Assembly (NCBI GenBank): GCA_039000515.1
Contig: JBCFYV010000012.1
Coordinates: forward strand, 45,546,167 to 45,610,166
Source: Timema cristinae
Taxonomy: Eukaryota > Arthropoda > Insecta > Phasmatodea > Timematidae
Length of the DNA: 64,000 bases
Reading direction: 5' to 3'
How positions within the stretch are numbered: position 1 is the first letter of the stretch; every line of letters begins with the position of its first letter. The translations under genes were made by a program, and so were the position numbers. A model generated the notes under the pieces. The model had not been told where the DNA came from, did no database searches, and saw only the letters and a list, made by a program, of their open reading frames with translations. Of the stretch, positions 50,140 through 61,664 are shown in pieces.

Positions 50140-51585
50140 TTTTCAATTTAAACAATATAAAATGTTCCTAAACTCTCTTAAAATTTGGGAAACAGAAATT
50201 ATTTAGTTTCCTGAAATAATTTTTTAAGTTACTATAAATGGTCTGTTAAATTGTCTAACTTGCTGGCGAGAAACATATGGTGCCACAAACGTCAGTGTCT
50301 TACAGAAGCAGCCACACCACTAAGTTACTTCAGTGCTGTGTACAGTTTAGAAAAGCTGTAATTAACCATTGCTATATTAGAAATATGGCTGTACACAAAA
50401 TCTATAGCTTTATATTTATTATGTAGATTTTTATACACTCTTAAATTTGTAAAGTTGATAATAATGTATATGAAAAAAATTCTTAAACTTATTTTTTTGC
50501 ATAACAATAAGAAAGTAATAGTATGTTATTGAAAAAGAAACTCAAAAGTTTAAATAAACGTAAAATGCACATATAGTTTTACCAAAGAATGAATAAACGG
50601 CACAAATATGAAACAATCTATCAAACTATTATTTCTTATTTTTTTAGAACATATATAGTTTATAAAAGTATATACTTAGCATAAACTTTCCAAAATCCTC
50701 ATTTTATATAAATTTTATAATAAATTTATTTAAAAAATTCAAGCTTAGAGCATTTTAATGACAATATTTTATGATTATCGAATGTATTTGGCGTAGTTTT
50801 TTTTAATTAACTTTTGTAACCCTTTTATCTTTCTTTGATTCATTTTTTTTCCTATAAAATGAAAATGGAATTATTTTACACACTGCCAAAAGACCTTGCG
50901 CGATAACGTTAAGGGCATATTCTAATTACTTCATTAAGTTAGTAAATAGTGTATAAATTATTCAAGATTCAGTATTAAAAGATTCTAATAGTTTTCGACA
51001 CACTTGTTTTGAATATATCTGCTAATCCGTACATATGATGGACCCATTTTAACAATAGTGAATCTTTAACAATTTTATTTCTTGTGAAGGCTCTCATTCA
51101 CTGAATGAGTTTTCATTGGCGCACGACTTGCAAAGACAGGATCTGTGGCCACCGTGTGAAATATTACCTTACTGAATGGGGTTTGATGTGTCTGGAAAGT
51201 CTCCCGCGTGAAAGAGAAACATGGTTGTATCCCAAAGCTCAAAAAAATACGTACCTTAGAGAAATGGGATTGTCAAAATATATATTTCTTTACTTTTTGC
51301 ACCTTGTCTTAATTTATCCAGGCATCAATATTAACTGCACGGTAAGCTTTGGAGAGGAATATATAACTGAACGTAAATGTACGTGCCTCTACATGTATGT
51401 ATATCAGCAATTAATTTAGGAATCTCTAGCCTTAGTTCACCCAACTATATTAAAATCTAACCTCCTCGTCAACTAGAACCTAATCAATTGTCACGCTGAT
51501 TCTTAAGACCACGTAGCCAATTATCCAGATTACTATATCAAGTTCAGAACGCAGGGAAAAAAAAGATTGTTATCTTGAATAATGG
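50140..51585. other. Non-coding AT-rich DNA
   Basis: A frame at 51105-51419 is GC-richer in its first half but shows no domain and no supported splice sites. Nothing else is recognised. Confidence 0.45.
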
Positions 51586-51589
51586 CATG

Positions 51590-51891
51590 TCTATAGCTGC
51601 TCCTTTGGCGTATATAAAGATTGCAATAATTCAAGGCCACAAGTTAGCAAGGCTATAGTTTTAATTAAATTCACTGGTATTTACCTGGGGCTAGGGTGCA
51701 GGAAATTTGGGGTTTTTGCTCTATTCCCAGCTGGGTGCAATGGAAGGTGTTTTCCACATCCGGATATTTAGTATGGTTTTCCTACCCTACCCCTGGTTAA
51801 TACCAGTGAATTTTATTAAAATTATAGCCTTGCTAACGTTGTGTCCTTGAATTATTGCAAACTTTAGATATGCCAAAGGAGCAGCTATAGA
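51590..51891. mobile_element. 302-bp hairpin MITE with ~108-bp inverted arms
   Basis: The left arm starts TCTATAGCTGCTCCTTTGGC and the right arm is its near-perfect reverse complement, ending GCCAAAGGAGCAGCTATAGA with one difference near the inner end of that phrase. Arms run about 108 bases at roughly 90% or better identity around a central loop of about 85 bases. There is no coding capacity. The flanks show no convincing target duplication. Confidence 0.8.
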
Positions 51892-53290
51892 TACTTAACA
51901 CATAAAAACATTACCATGCTATTTGTTAAAGAATAAATATGCACATAAACTTTTGGCTAAGTGTTTCAGTGGTGTAAACCATTTTGCTTAAGCTTAGTTC
52001 ATAAAGTGGCAATGGGAATAAAATACCGTTTAAAGATCTTGATCAGACCAACGTTCACCTAACATAAAAAAAATTGAGTGTGATTGACTACGATAATATC
52101 TACTTAAAATAAATGTAATATCAAAACTCGACAAATACTAAGAGCTTGAACGGTTACAAAATAAATTTTCACAAAAATGTAACTCATGAAGTTATTACTC
52201 AAGTACTTTAAAATTAATCTTATTTCAGTTAAAGAATAAAATTAAAGAAAAAGTCATATCACTTTTGTATTCTCAAACTATAGGCCTAACATAGAATACG
52301 TCTGCAGAGAAGGAACACAAAATTATGTATTAAATAATCGTGCTGACGTTGCTCAGTATATCAGTTGCTTGTGATAAATGCTCCCATGGATAACTCACTT
52401 CAACATTACGGATAGGTGCACCTTTACTTTGGGAATGTTACGTTATGTTAGTGCTAGGCATTTCGTGATTCCGGCATTATGCTATTACCAGTAAACCCTT
52501 GCCAAACTTTCACGCATTCAACCTTCCCCTGCCATCCTTCCCCCAAAAATGATTTAGTCTTTTGTTGGGTTGCTTAAATTAAATATTTAGCGAAGGTATA
52601 CACATAATAGCAAAGAGTGTTTATTTTCGGTTATTGATACAAAAATATTGTTAGATTTTTCTTTTTACTTAAACTTTAAATACACAATGTGTTTTAACCC
52701 AAACTGAGTATGCTATGTCAGAAGTGGGTAAACAACCCTATCCACTGATGCCTTATTTATCGCAGTAGGCTTTGTATTAGTTGAGAAAAAGGGATGTTAA
52801 CAACATAAATAATATATAGGAATATAGGATAAATAACGATTTGTATGTTGCATGTTCAGTCCCTAGTGAAATTTGTAGTGAAATACCTCGAATGATACTT
52901 GTGTATTTAAGCGTCTCTTTGAAGAATAACTATCTATTTATGGTTTAAAGAGCCAACTAACTGGCAAGTTAGATACACGAGTACTCTCTAACAACAAATT
53001 GCATCGAAGTGAGGTTTATAGAATTATTTTCTTGACAGCAGGGAAATCGGCATGAATGATAGGTTTATGAAAGATTAACTTCGACTCGACTGTAATTCAA
53101 AAAGGTAAAGGTAACGTACAGAGATGATTAGTCAACGCATTTAGCCATAATGGCTTAGTTTTCTTACCAAGGAATTAGATTTCATGATGAGGTATAAAAA
53201 AAAATTCTAACAATTATAATAAATAAATTGAATTAAGGAAATCCTAAAAGCTTTCATATCTGGTAATAATCAATATATACTATAATTTTA
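51892..53290. other. Non-coding DNA
   Basis: No feature is recognised. Confidence 0.5.
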
Positions 53291-53296
53291 TTTTCA

Positions 53297-53540
53297 TTTA
53301 TTTGAGGTATTTACAGTGCAATTTCTGAATCAACTGTTTATATCAACACACGATATTTTCTATGAGCAAGAGCGAAATAGCCTACCAATTTTGCCAGGAA
53401 AGGTATTTTCACAAACCTTTCAGGGTTCTTTTACATGCCGCAATCAATATGGAAATAAAGGGTTTACTCTCCCATGGAAGGAAGCTGTGCTATGGATTTT
53501 CATCGCTCAGGAAAAATCCCTCGATTCCAGATGGGTTTGA
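53297..53540. repeat. Unclassified interspersed repeat, copy 2
   Basis: Partner of 24733-24965 in the same orientation. The homology may extend to about 53590, where a GGGTTTGAGCCC phrase resembles a pol III B-box context. An open frame at 53316-53628 is probably not a gene. Confidence 0.75.
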
Positions 53541-53859
53541 GCCCACGGACACCAGATACTGTGGTAAGGGACTTACCCCAAGACCACTGAGGTTGACTGG
53601 ATCCTATACACATTTGAAAAATAATTAGTTAATTTACAATTAGCCCCTTAAACTTCTTCTACCAATGTTGTTCTCACCCTGATTGTTTTCCACCTTTCCT
53701 CTTAAAGTATATTTTTGATTGCAACATTGGGAACCCCTAAACCAATTTTATTTTACTAAAAACTGATTTTATTTGATGCTCAAGAAATTTAAAGTTTTGA
53801 TATTTCCTCGAGAGAAAGAATCGTTTCCCACACAAAAATAAACATTGATCGGTACGGTC

Positions 53860-54300
53860 CTGTAAAAGTGTGTCGAGTCGCGAACCACGACTTAAATAAC
53901 GTCACTGTAGTTAGTCGCAGATGCAACACATCTGAGCCAACGGAACAGATATTGTTTACTCAGACATTGAGTTCACTGTTTACCCAAGACTAGTGTAGTG
54001 ACACTTTCCCCTTCGTTTAAGCTCGTAACTATCAGCTGTGCGTATTCAATGTATTTTTTTAAATACTGAACAATTCACGCGTGCGTGCCGAATTAATACT
54101 GCCACAACGCATTTAGTAATAACAAACGTCAAAATAAATGACGGTCGCCGGGTAATAGGGGAAAAAGAACGAACACGTTACGTTGCTGATAAGATAACAT
54201 TTTATCTGTAGACAGTTTTGTTTTTCTGTGGCTATCCAAACTGCTTTAACAACGCCGGAAAAGTGCGTTGCATGAGGGGCTTACGAGAGGGGGGCAATTT
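53860..54300. other. CpG-richer stretch, possible regulatory DNA
   Basis: CpG dinucleotides (GTCGAGTCGCGAACCACGAC, ACGGTCGCCGGG, ACGTTACGTTGC and others) are far denser here than in the flanks. No coding frame or repeat match is visible. It could be a promoter or enhancer of a gene off my recognition, or an unmethylated remnant of a mobile element. Confidence 0.3.
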
Positions 54301-54889
54301 AACAAGAAACTTCTTTATTTTTTTCTACTTTCAATAAGATTTCGTGACATATTTTTGTTGTAAAAATTCAGTGTAGAAGTGATACACCTCCTAAAGGAAA
54401 ATGGTTCATACCACTAGTTGAAGTCGTTTAGTGATATCTCACGTGGCTCATACCTGCTATCATAAAGTCATGAAATAATGAAACCTCTGAGTGGATTGTT
54501 TAAGTTATGCTTTTAAAGTGCCTTTTACATCAAATGAGGCACTTAAATGATTTACGCAAGTGCTTACAAGAAGTATAATTGGATTGGAGTAATATTTAAG
54601 TTTCGTAAGTAATTAGCGTAAAGTTTTATTTTAAACTATTCTACAATGATACTGTAGGTTTACCTTGGATAAATGTTTTAAATTGTTTGTAACTAAAGTA
54701 TTTAAAATGTTTTATTTTATAATGAATAAAACATGTTTTTGTATAGAGTTAACTACGTTTTGGTCACAAACTAAACTATTATACCCATAAAATTAAGAAA
54801 AATATTTTAAAACATTTTTCTTAGTAAGATAATACATATCGGGGATCCATCTTTAAACGTAATAATACACGTTGAAAGCTTATATTAGT

Positions 54890-55145
54890 GATACGAATAT
54901 ATATGTACATATATGTAAATATATATAAATAAATATATGCATATACATATATATACATACATATATTTATTATATATTATGTATGTATATATAAATAAAT
55001 ATATGTATATATATATATAATACATATATGTATATAATATATACATACATATATTTATTTATTTATATATATGTATAATGTATAATTATAAATATATATA
55101 TATGTAAATATATATACATACATATATACATATATGTAAAATATT
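54890..55145. repeat. AT-rich palindromic microsatellite
   Basis: The stretch is made of alternating ATAT, ATAC/GTAT and AAATA units with extensive self-complementarity (TATATACATACATATATTTA recurs with its complement). It could form cruciforms. Confidence 0.8.
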
Positions 55146-55184
55146 GTGTGTAAAATAGTAATATTTTCAATATTAAGCCTTGCG

Positions 55185-55390
55185 TCCAACACAAGCTATT
55201 GATGACCTATACAAAATAACATGGGATGGGAGAGTAGTTTATAGAAATGCACCTGCATTACCTTATTCAGAGGGTGAGAAAAGCATGGTGATAAATCACA
55301 CGTGGGAAATCAACTCAACTATAGCATCTCCATCACTAAGAAATCCAGTCTAGTACAAACCATATGCCCTAAACCATGTGATCACCATCA
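55185..55390 (-). mobile_element. Degenerate SINE family B
   Basis: The minus-strand order is preserved weakly: body GGGAAATCAACTCAACTATA, then head phrases CCAGTCTAGTACAAACCATA and AAACCATGTGATCACC, the last matching the head end of the 60.7-kb copy. Confidence 0.4.
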
Positions 55391-55694
55391 TTTTTGTTAT
55401 TATATAATACTATTTTATGTTGTATACATTTTTAATGAACAAAAAGTGTGTTGTTATGAATTTAAGTGATTTAAAAACAAAATAGTTTGATATAATCCAT
55501 AGCTCCTATTAAGATGGGACCATTTATAATAGTCATCAGGGGCCCAGACGAGTAAGCTAATCCATTTGTTTATAGTAGAGTTAACATTTAATTATCTAAA
55601 TAAACATTTGTTATTATTGAAACCAACCAAATCAATTTGAATATTATGTTTTCCCTTTATCTGCACTATACTCTCGCAACTACACGTTTAACTA

Positions 55695-55739
55695 ATTTTG
55701 TTAGCGTATAACCTGAACGTTTAGTAAAACGCGGTGCTA

Positions 55740-55770
<31 letters not shown>
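55695..55770 (+). mobile_element. SINE tail-only insertion
   Basis: TTAGCGTATAACCTGAACGT, TTAGTAAAACGCGGTGCTAA and AAT triplets match the shared tail. No body is present upstream. ACTAATTTTGTTA occurs immediately before (55690-55703) and after the triplets (55771-55783), a perfect target-site duplication. Confidence 0.8.
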
Positions 55771-55772
<2 letters not shown>

Positions 55773-56064
55773 TAATTTTGTTAAATACTGTCTAACATTT
55801 AAAAAATAATACGACATTTCTGTATTCAAAGTTTTTAAATAACTGTATAATTTCTTAAATATGTTTTGAAAAGTATGTATTTTGTATTATTGTGAAATAT
55901 TTTAAAAGTTATTGGGTTTATTTAATTTTATTTTATTTTTACAAATCAACTTCAAACTCGCATAGTTCAAATAATAATAATAATATATTATACAAATGAA
56001 CCAAAAAATCTAATCAACATGATTTCTCAACATTCGCATTAAAAGTGTGGTTTCTTGTTCAACT

Positions 56065-56320
56065 GAATCGCATTTCATTTTTTGCACCCAGCTTGATTAT
56101 ATGCATATTTACAATAATGGTGTACCCAAATATATGACGGTTAACATTATAGGCCGTGTAACGCCATAGACGTAGAGAGTGAGTTGAATACCGTAATGGA
56201 AAATAAGGGAAAATAACCCTAAATACACCCAGCTGGGATTCGAACTTAAATCTACTTGTCACCTGAAAAATAGACCTGACAAGGTTTATGCCTTAGTCCA
56301 CGCGTTCATCGATGTGGGGT
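56065..56320 (-). mobile_element. Degenerate SINE family B
   Basis: The body phrases TACACCCAGCTGGGATTCGA (B-box complement context) and GCCTTAGTCCACGCG are in minus-strand order; the tail is decayed. Confidence 0.6.
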
Positions 56321-56344
56321 GGAATTTTATTTTCGGTCAGATTT

Positions 56345-56620
56345 TTATTATGTGCTAGAGAGAGGAGAACCATTTTGGATGGATTATTGTATACAGAGCC
56401 AACTGGATTGGACACATCCTTAGCAGGAATTGTCTTCTGTACAACATAGTAGAAAGAAAGGTTGAGGGAAATTGGAGCTTAGGATGAAGGAGGATTCAAA
56501 TATTAGATGAATTATAGGAAAGAAGAAAATTAAGGGAACTGAAGGAGGAGGCAAAGGACAGGGAACATATGCGGTCTAAGTTCACTGACCAAAGAAATGG
56601 ACTTGTCGTAAGACAGAACA
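56345..56620 (+). pseudogene. LINE reverse-transcriptase C-terminal remnant
   Basis: The plus strand reads ANWIGHILSRNCLLYNIVER, then RKLRELKEEAKDREHMRSK with frame changes between. This is the familiar end of many insect LINE RT proteins (NWIGHILRRNCLLxxxIEG type, then a Lys/Glu-rich helix). It ends at about 56620 with TAATAATAATA, probably the element's 3' terminus. Confidence 0.7.
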
Positions 56621-57339
56621 CCTAATAATAATAATTATGCTAAAACACTATATTATAATTTTGAACAGGCCTGCAAAAAATTCGTTTTACCATCAGTGAC
56701 ACAATGACCACTTTACATTACTTAAGGAGGCTTACTTCAAGAAATTCAATATTGTCAGCTTTTTGAGTAAAAAAAAAAATCAATTTAAAAAAAAATTAAT
56801 ACTGTCCAAAAATAATTATAATATATTATAAAAGCTAAACTATATTTTAAATAACAAATATGAAATTTTTTTATATGCTGTAATAGATTAGCGATATGCT
56901 TTAAATTTGTGTTGACGTCACTTTCATAATTTATCTCTCGGATATTTGCTTCTTTTCATGAGAGAAAACCACTGTTCCCATTCTTATGCTGCCAAAATTT
57001 CACAGATTTAACCATTTTTGAGAATCGACCTTTGACGAGCTACGTGTAAATAATTGGTAGGCCAACAAAATATGCTATATATTTCAGAAATAATTCCCGA
57101 TTTCCATATACCATAGTCCCTAATTGTGTACTTCTACAATATTTATTGAAATGATCGGGCCACATTGAATGTTGGTTCTTCAAAAGGTCAATGGGTCACA
57201 CAGAATCATTGATCGGGCCACATGAGGTTTGGCACACATACTCTAGAGTATAATAAAAATACTCATTTCATTAGAAAGATTTACGAGGTTTTAAAACCAT
57301 TATACCAAACAATTTTGTTCTAAATGTACACACTTTGGT

Positions 57340-57560
57340 AGTCACATGGACTAAGGCGTCACTATCACAATGGATTGAACTGCCAGCGATGGGAGATTGG
57401 GTTCAAATCCTGGTTGGTGTACTAAAGGGTTTTTTCTTAAATGGTTTTCTATTCTCCCTCCACGCAAATATGTAAACTATATTACACCTTCCTCTATCTT
57501 TCCCTATTAGCGTAAATATACTAATAACTTTATCAGATAGCTGATAAGACGTGGTGCACA
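57340..57560 (+). mobile_element. SINE family B, diverged
   Basis: The head (AGTCACATGGACTAAGGCGT, B box GGTTCAAATCC), the body (CTTAAATGGTTTTCTATTCTC, CCTCCACGCAAAT) and the tail (AGCTGATAAGACGTGGTGC) are complete in order. Confidence 0.8.
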
Positions 57561-57774
57561 CAAAAATAGTACTCAATGCACGTAAAGCAATAAGTTAATT
57601 AATACTTTTGGTCTACGGGTCAATAAGGTATTACTTGAAGCTTGCTCATTTTGTCAATATTTGCTTAACAAATTCCTCGTATAGGCCTTCTGTTTACACT
57701 TGCGCTTTATTTGCACTTTCTCTCAACCTAAGCTCAGACTCATAAAGTGCTCTCTACATTTATTTGGCGGTAGA

Positions 57775-58165
57775 ATGATATTAGATATCACAACCTCCCA
57801 ATAGACCAACTGACAGTTAATGAGGAGCTTTAGTTCGAACTGAGGGTGATTTTTACATTATAGTTTCCCTCCATGCAAAAGTGTATGGTTTTCTTATATA
57901 TTCCTTCTATATACCTAACCCCTTAGTGTTAATATTTGCATAACCCTATCGGGTATTAAGAAGCATAATCATCCGGTAGTCATACAGTCTAGGACGTAAG
58001 GCAATTTATTATATTAAATTGCTACTGATGACAGTCAGTTCAAAGTTTGAGTCTCAACCGAGTGCACTGAGCGTCGTTTTCCCATCTCTTTCCATGCTAA
58101 TGCAGGTGCAAAATCTCTAACTACCTTCTTACGTCACTACCCCTTGGATCTAGCTGATACATAGA
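57775..58165 (+). mobile_element. Two further degenerate SINEs in tandem
   Basis: Copy one (about 57775-57970) has GTTCGAACTGAGGGTG, TTTCCCTCCATGCAAA and a decayed tail (CATAACCCTATCGGGTATTA). Copy two (about 57970-58165) has CGGTAGTCATACAGTCTAGG, a B-box-like GTTTGAGTCTC and TTTTCCCATCTCTTTCCATG. Both are old and in the same orientation as the 57.3-kb copy. Confidence 0.55.
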
Positions 58166-58402
58166 GTATTTTTGAAAACAAGCCTTTTTTTTTTTCCAAA
58201 ATCTCTACAAATTGTACTTTCAGTAACAAGTATGAAAGAAAGAATGCCTACCTTAAAAACATACAACTTAGCGGTTTAATTCATACAATTTAATTAGATA
58301 CTTTTTTTTCACTAATACAAAATGTTAATATCGTTCTTACTTTCTTAAACCCACCAGTGGGCACGCAGTCAAATGTCAAGCTCATTTAGTGTGGTTTGAC
58401 AG

Positions 58403-58530
58403 TGACTGGGAATTGTTATTTTATATTATTATTATTATTATTATTATTATATTATTATTATTATTATTATATTATTATTAGCAACGCATCTTATTACCCG
58501 TTCGGGTTATACGCGACTGGGAAGTTGATG
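58403..58530 (-). mobile_element. SINE tail-only insertion with target-site duplication
   Basis: ATT triplets (about 58422-58480) are followed by AGCAACGCATCTTATTACCC and GTTCGGGTTATACGC, the tail complement, ending near 58513. GACTGGGAA occurs on both sides (58405-58413 and 58514-58522). The surrounding sequence (GTGTTCTTAAATTATAG, then AGTTTTCCACTT, to about 58680) looks like an older plus-strand family B SINE, so this is a nested insertion. Confidence 0.7.
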
Positions 58531-58819
58531 TTCCAAATTTTGGATGGGTGTTCTTAAATTATAGTTTCTAAATAGTTTTCCACTTTTTTCATAAGAATGT
58601 GAGTACATTTCCTCCCAATTATACCCTACTCAGCCCTACTCCATTTGTATAGTTAAATAACGCATAGTCATAAGAAGAATTGAGCAGGTTGGAATTATCT
58701 TTTTAAACATGCTGTTTGTGGATACCACCGATTCTCCCGATTAATTGTGTCGACTATATTATAAAGGTGATATATCCACATATTTTTCCAAGGTCATCGT
58801 GCCTAAAGCAAAAAGCAAC

Positions 58820-59065
58820 ATGACTGGTGCCTCAAGGAGGCAGTTTACGGAAGAGTTTGAACCGACAGGCGATGAGTACATTGAAGTTGCCCAAATGGGC
58901 TGCTGACAACCGCAACGACGCAATATGCCGACGTCGCTTTCGACAAGAGATCTTCGGCGTCGCAGCCAGGAACATCGTGATGGTTTCCTAGTCGATGATG
59001 TCAGCACCGTGGCGAGTGAGGACCGACCGTCTTGCTGGAGTTGGGTTGCCCTTGCAGCAGCTTTT
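58820..59065 (+). pseudogene. Exon-like frame with one in-frame stop, possible transporter N terminus
   Basis: From an ATG at 58820 one frame runs 82 codons to a possible donor (CAG then GTGGAT at 59066), interrupted only by a TGA at 58904-58906. The stretch is much richer in G and C than its flanks. The end reads EDRPSCWSWVALAAAFLIQ, which faintly resembles the PDGGWGWVV...FLI start of the first helix in monocarboxylate transporters (SLC16 type). This may be a decayed first exon or an intact exon with a sequence error. The family call is weak; the overlapping minus frame (58759-59007) is less convincing. Confidence 0.35.
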
Positions 59066-59387
59066 CTTATTCAGGTGGATGCAAATCAATACGGCTTTTA
59101 AAAAGAATATATTAATATATATATATAATATATATATATATATATTTTTAATTTGGATTAGTAAACATGAACAGTCTTAACAGACAATTTATATTAAACA
59201 ACTACCTAAAAATTAAATTAATCCTACACTGTAAAAGAGGAAGCCCAAATTTCACCAATGATAAGCCTTTCAGCCATGGCAGTAATCGAATTGGGATATT
59301 TGGTTTAGTATTAGCATAGCATAGTGAATCTCTTTAACGGACAACTCTTAATAGTGGATTCTTCGTTACATTTATCCAACACCTTAG

Positions 59388-59610
59388 CTTAGTAGCGCGT
59401 CCATTGGCTTAGTTGATCGTGTGTCTGTTAACTGAGCTTAGGGTCCCATTCGATTCCCAGCATGGCCGAAAATGTTGTCATTAGTGAGCTGGTTTTTCCC
59501 TTTTAACAATTATGAATTAATGGCTGGGAGATGGATGTTGTATCTGTTCTAGATATAAGTTAGTTAATAAGTCATGTGCTGATATAATCAATCGATTCAG
59601 AATGTGCGTG
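59388..59610 (+). mobile_element. Possible SINE family C, second copy
   Basis: The tRNA-like head (A box TTGGCTTAGTTGATCG, B box CATTCGATTCCC) is followed by a body with ATAAGTTAGTTAATAAGTCA, similar to the copy at 41.5 kb. Confidence 0.55.
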
Positions 59611-59795
59611 TTAGATACGCAAAAAAAATAGTTATGGTGGGCCGTTTAAGTTTCCCAGGCAAAAGAACGTGGGCTCTTACGGTGAAAAAACTTCCCAATA
59701 AAGGACACGGACACTGTTAAGAAGCACATTTGTGTATAAATGTCTTAAAACAACAGAAAAAGCTTGCAGAAATAGGTCCATATATTTTAGGATTC

Positions 59796-60283
59796 GGACA
59801 ACTGGGTACCGCCAACCGAGCAGTGCCAACTGAGTGCTGGCAAGACTGGTGTCAAGACACTGGGCGCTAGTGTAAAACCATAATGATTGTCTTTTACGTA
59901 AATATTCATTTTTAAAGTTTAAAAAAATCATAACAGAGAAACTTAATTTGTTTGTATTTATAAAGTTAGCGTGGCCTTAAAAAAAGGTGTGTTTAATTGT
60001 AAAAAAATCTAAAAATGTATGTTTTAATTAGAAAAAACAAAAATTAGGTTAGGTATTTGTCTTTTTTTAAGTGTTTATATATTTATTTTTAGTATCAAGT
60101 AGTCTAACTTTATAAATACAAACAAATTAAGGTTCTTCTGTTATGATTTTTTTAAACAGCTCCAAAAGTAAATATTTACGTAAAAAACAATCATTATGTT
60201 TTTACACTGGCGCCCAGTTGTCTTGGCACCCATTCTTGCTAGAGGCCAGTTGTTTGCACCCGGATGGTGGTGCCCAGTTGTCC
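59796..60283. mobile_element. 488-bp foldback element with ~190-bp inverted arms
   Basis: The left arm begins GGACAACTGGG and the right arm ends CCCAGTTGTCC. The arms stay alignable for about 190 bases, at roughly 80% identity. Shared phrases are GTGTAAAA, CATAATGATTGT, TTTTACGTAAATAT, TTTAAAAAAATCATAACAG and TAATTTGTTTGTATTTATA. Each outer part has short CAACTGGG/CCAACTG/AGACACTGGGCGC-type subrepeats. An AT-rich loop of about 140 bases separates the arms. There is no coding capacity and no clear target duplication. Confidence 0.82.
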
Positions 60284-60664
60284 TAGACCGATATATTATA
60301 CTGATGGAATTTCAAGAACGTCATGGTCTCGCTTAAAGTGTGAGCAGTCCTGCCCTTCTCCTAATCTCCTGTAGTGGAGTTTCTAAAATCATATTGGTAT
60401 TAACTTCATGACTAAATTACTTCAAGGTCTTACCTCCAAATCCTTCCGAGCCATCAGTGGAAGTTGTTCCACCAATTTAGTTTGTTCTAGTGCACACATA
60501 AAACAGTAAGAAGGTCTACTGTCCACATTTAATTTTATTTGCTTATTGTTTTGTGTATTATGGGATGTGTACCGTAAGCTTCGTACGATATTTTATTTAT
60601 TAGTTATAACTACCCTGCATGCAATACCTAACTGTGTATTAATTAGATTTATGTAGTTTTTTTC

Positions 60665-60915
60665 AGCACCACATCTAACTAACCGTTCTGGTTATACGCT
60701 TATGTGTTAATTACGCCAATGGCTTTGGGTATTAGGAAGATTATATTTAGAGGAGGTGTACCCGCATTTACGTTAAAGGGGGAGTGGAAAACCATTTTGA
60801 AAAATCACCCTCAGTACACCCGACTCAGATTAGAACCTCGATCTCCCCATCATCTGAAGTCCATCCTACTGCGAGGGTAGCGCGTTAAACCATGTGACCA
60901 CCGAAGCGAGTTTGT
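60665..60915 (-). mobile_element. SINE family B, near full length
   Basis: The tail complement (AGCACCACATCTAACTAACC, GTTCTGGTTATACGC), the body (GTGGAAAACCATTTTGAAAA, CACCCTCAGTACACCCGACT), the B-box complement region and the head (GTAGCGCGTTAAACCATGTG) are all in order. This is the best minus-strand family B copy. Confidence 0.85.
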
Positions 60916-61664
60916 TATATTTAATATACTTTATACATATTATATAGATTCATAAAGATTAATATGTGCTCAAGAAATATAATTTTGTTTTAATTTGAAA
61001 GGTTTTTTCCAAATAACATTTCTTGAAAATTATTCTTTAATCTTGGAATGTGTCCGCTATTAAAATATTTCGCTGTACACATAAACTACTGGGCCAAGAT
61101 GTCAGACAAGAATTGATACCAGCCCCCTGTTGTTGCACGCTATTTTAATTTTCTTTGTTCCACTTTTTTTTTTCTTATCTCCTCCTATCTCTTCAACTTT
61201 AACCCTTTATATTGTTCTAATTTAACATGTCATTCACTTTCGGGAAAAATGAAATGTATGCAAAAAATTATGTATATATCAAGGTATAGGATGATTAAAA
61301 TACTGCTACGAGCGTAAAATTTAAATTATAGGTTAGACATAAAAAATAAGTACACCATAGCTTCTATCAGTATTTATCAATGTAATCATTAATCTGTTAT
61401 ACAGGAACGATATTAACGATGAAATATCGTTGAACCCTAAATTAGATTTATTCCAATACCCTAAGTTTTGTCATTACTTACGGTCATGAAAAATCACAAG
61501 ACAATAAATATTATATTTTAACAACACAATATAAATAATAATTTGAAGTCACAAACCTTCATTCTATTTATCTATTACACTTAGACATTGAATATAAAAC
61601 AATCGATATAAATATAAAAGATAGATATGTATTTAAAACAAATTAAAACGTATCCATACTGGCA

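Noticed and set aside
51105..51419. 104-codon frame with coding-like first half
   Set aside because: No recognisable domain and no convincing splice site; composition drifts to AT-rich random sequence.
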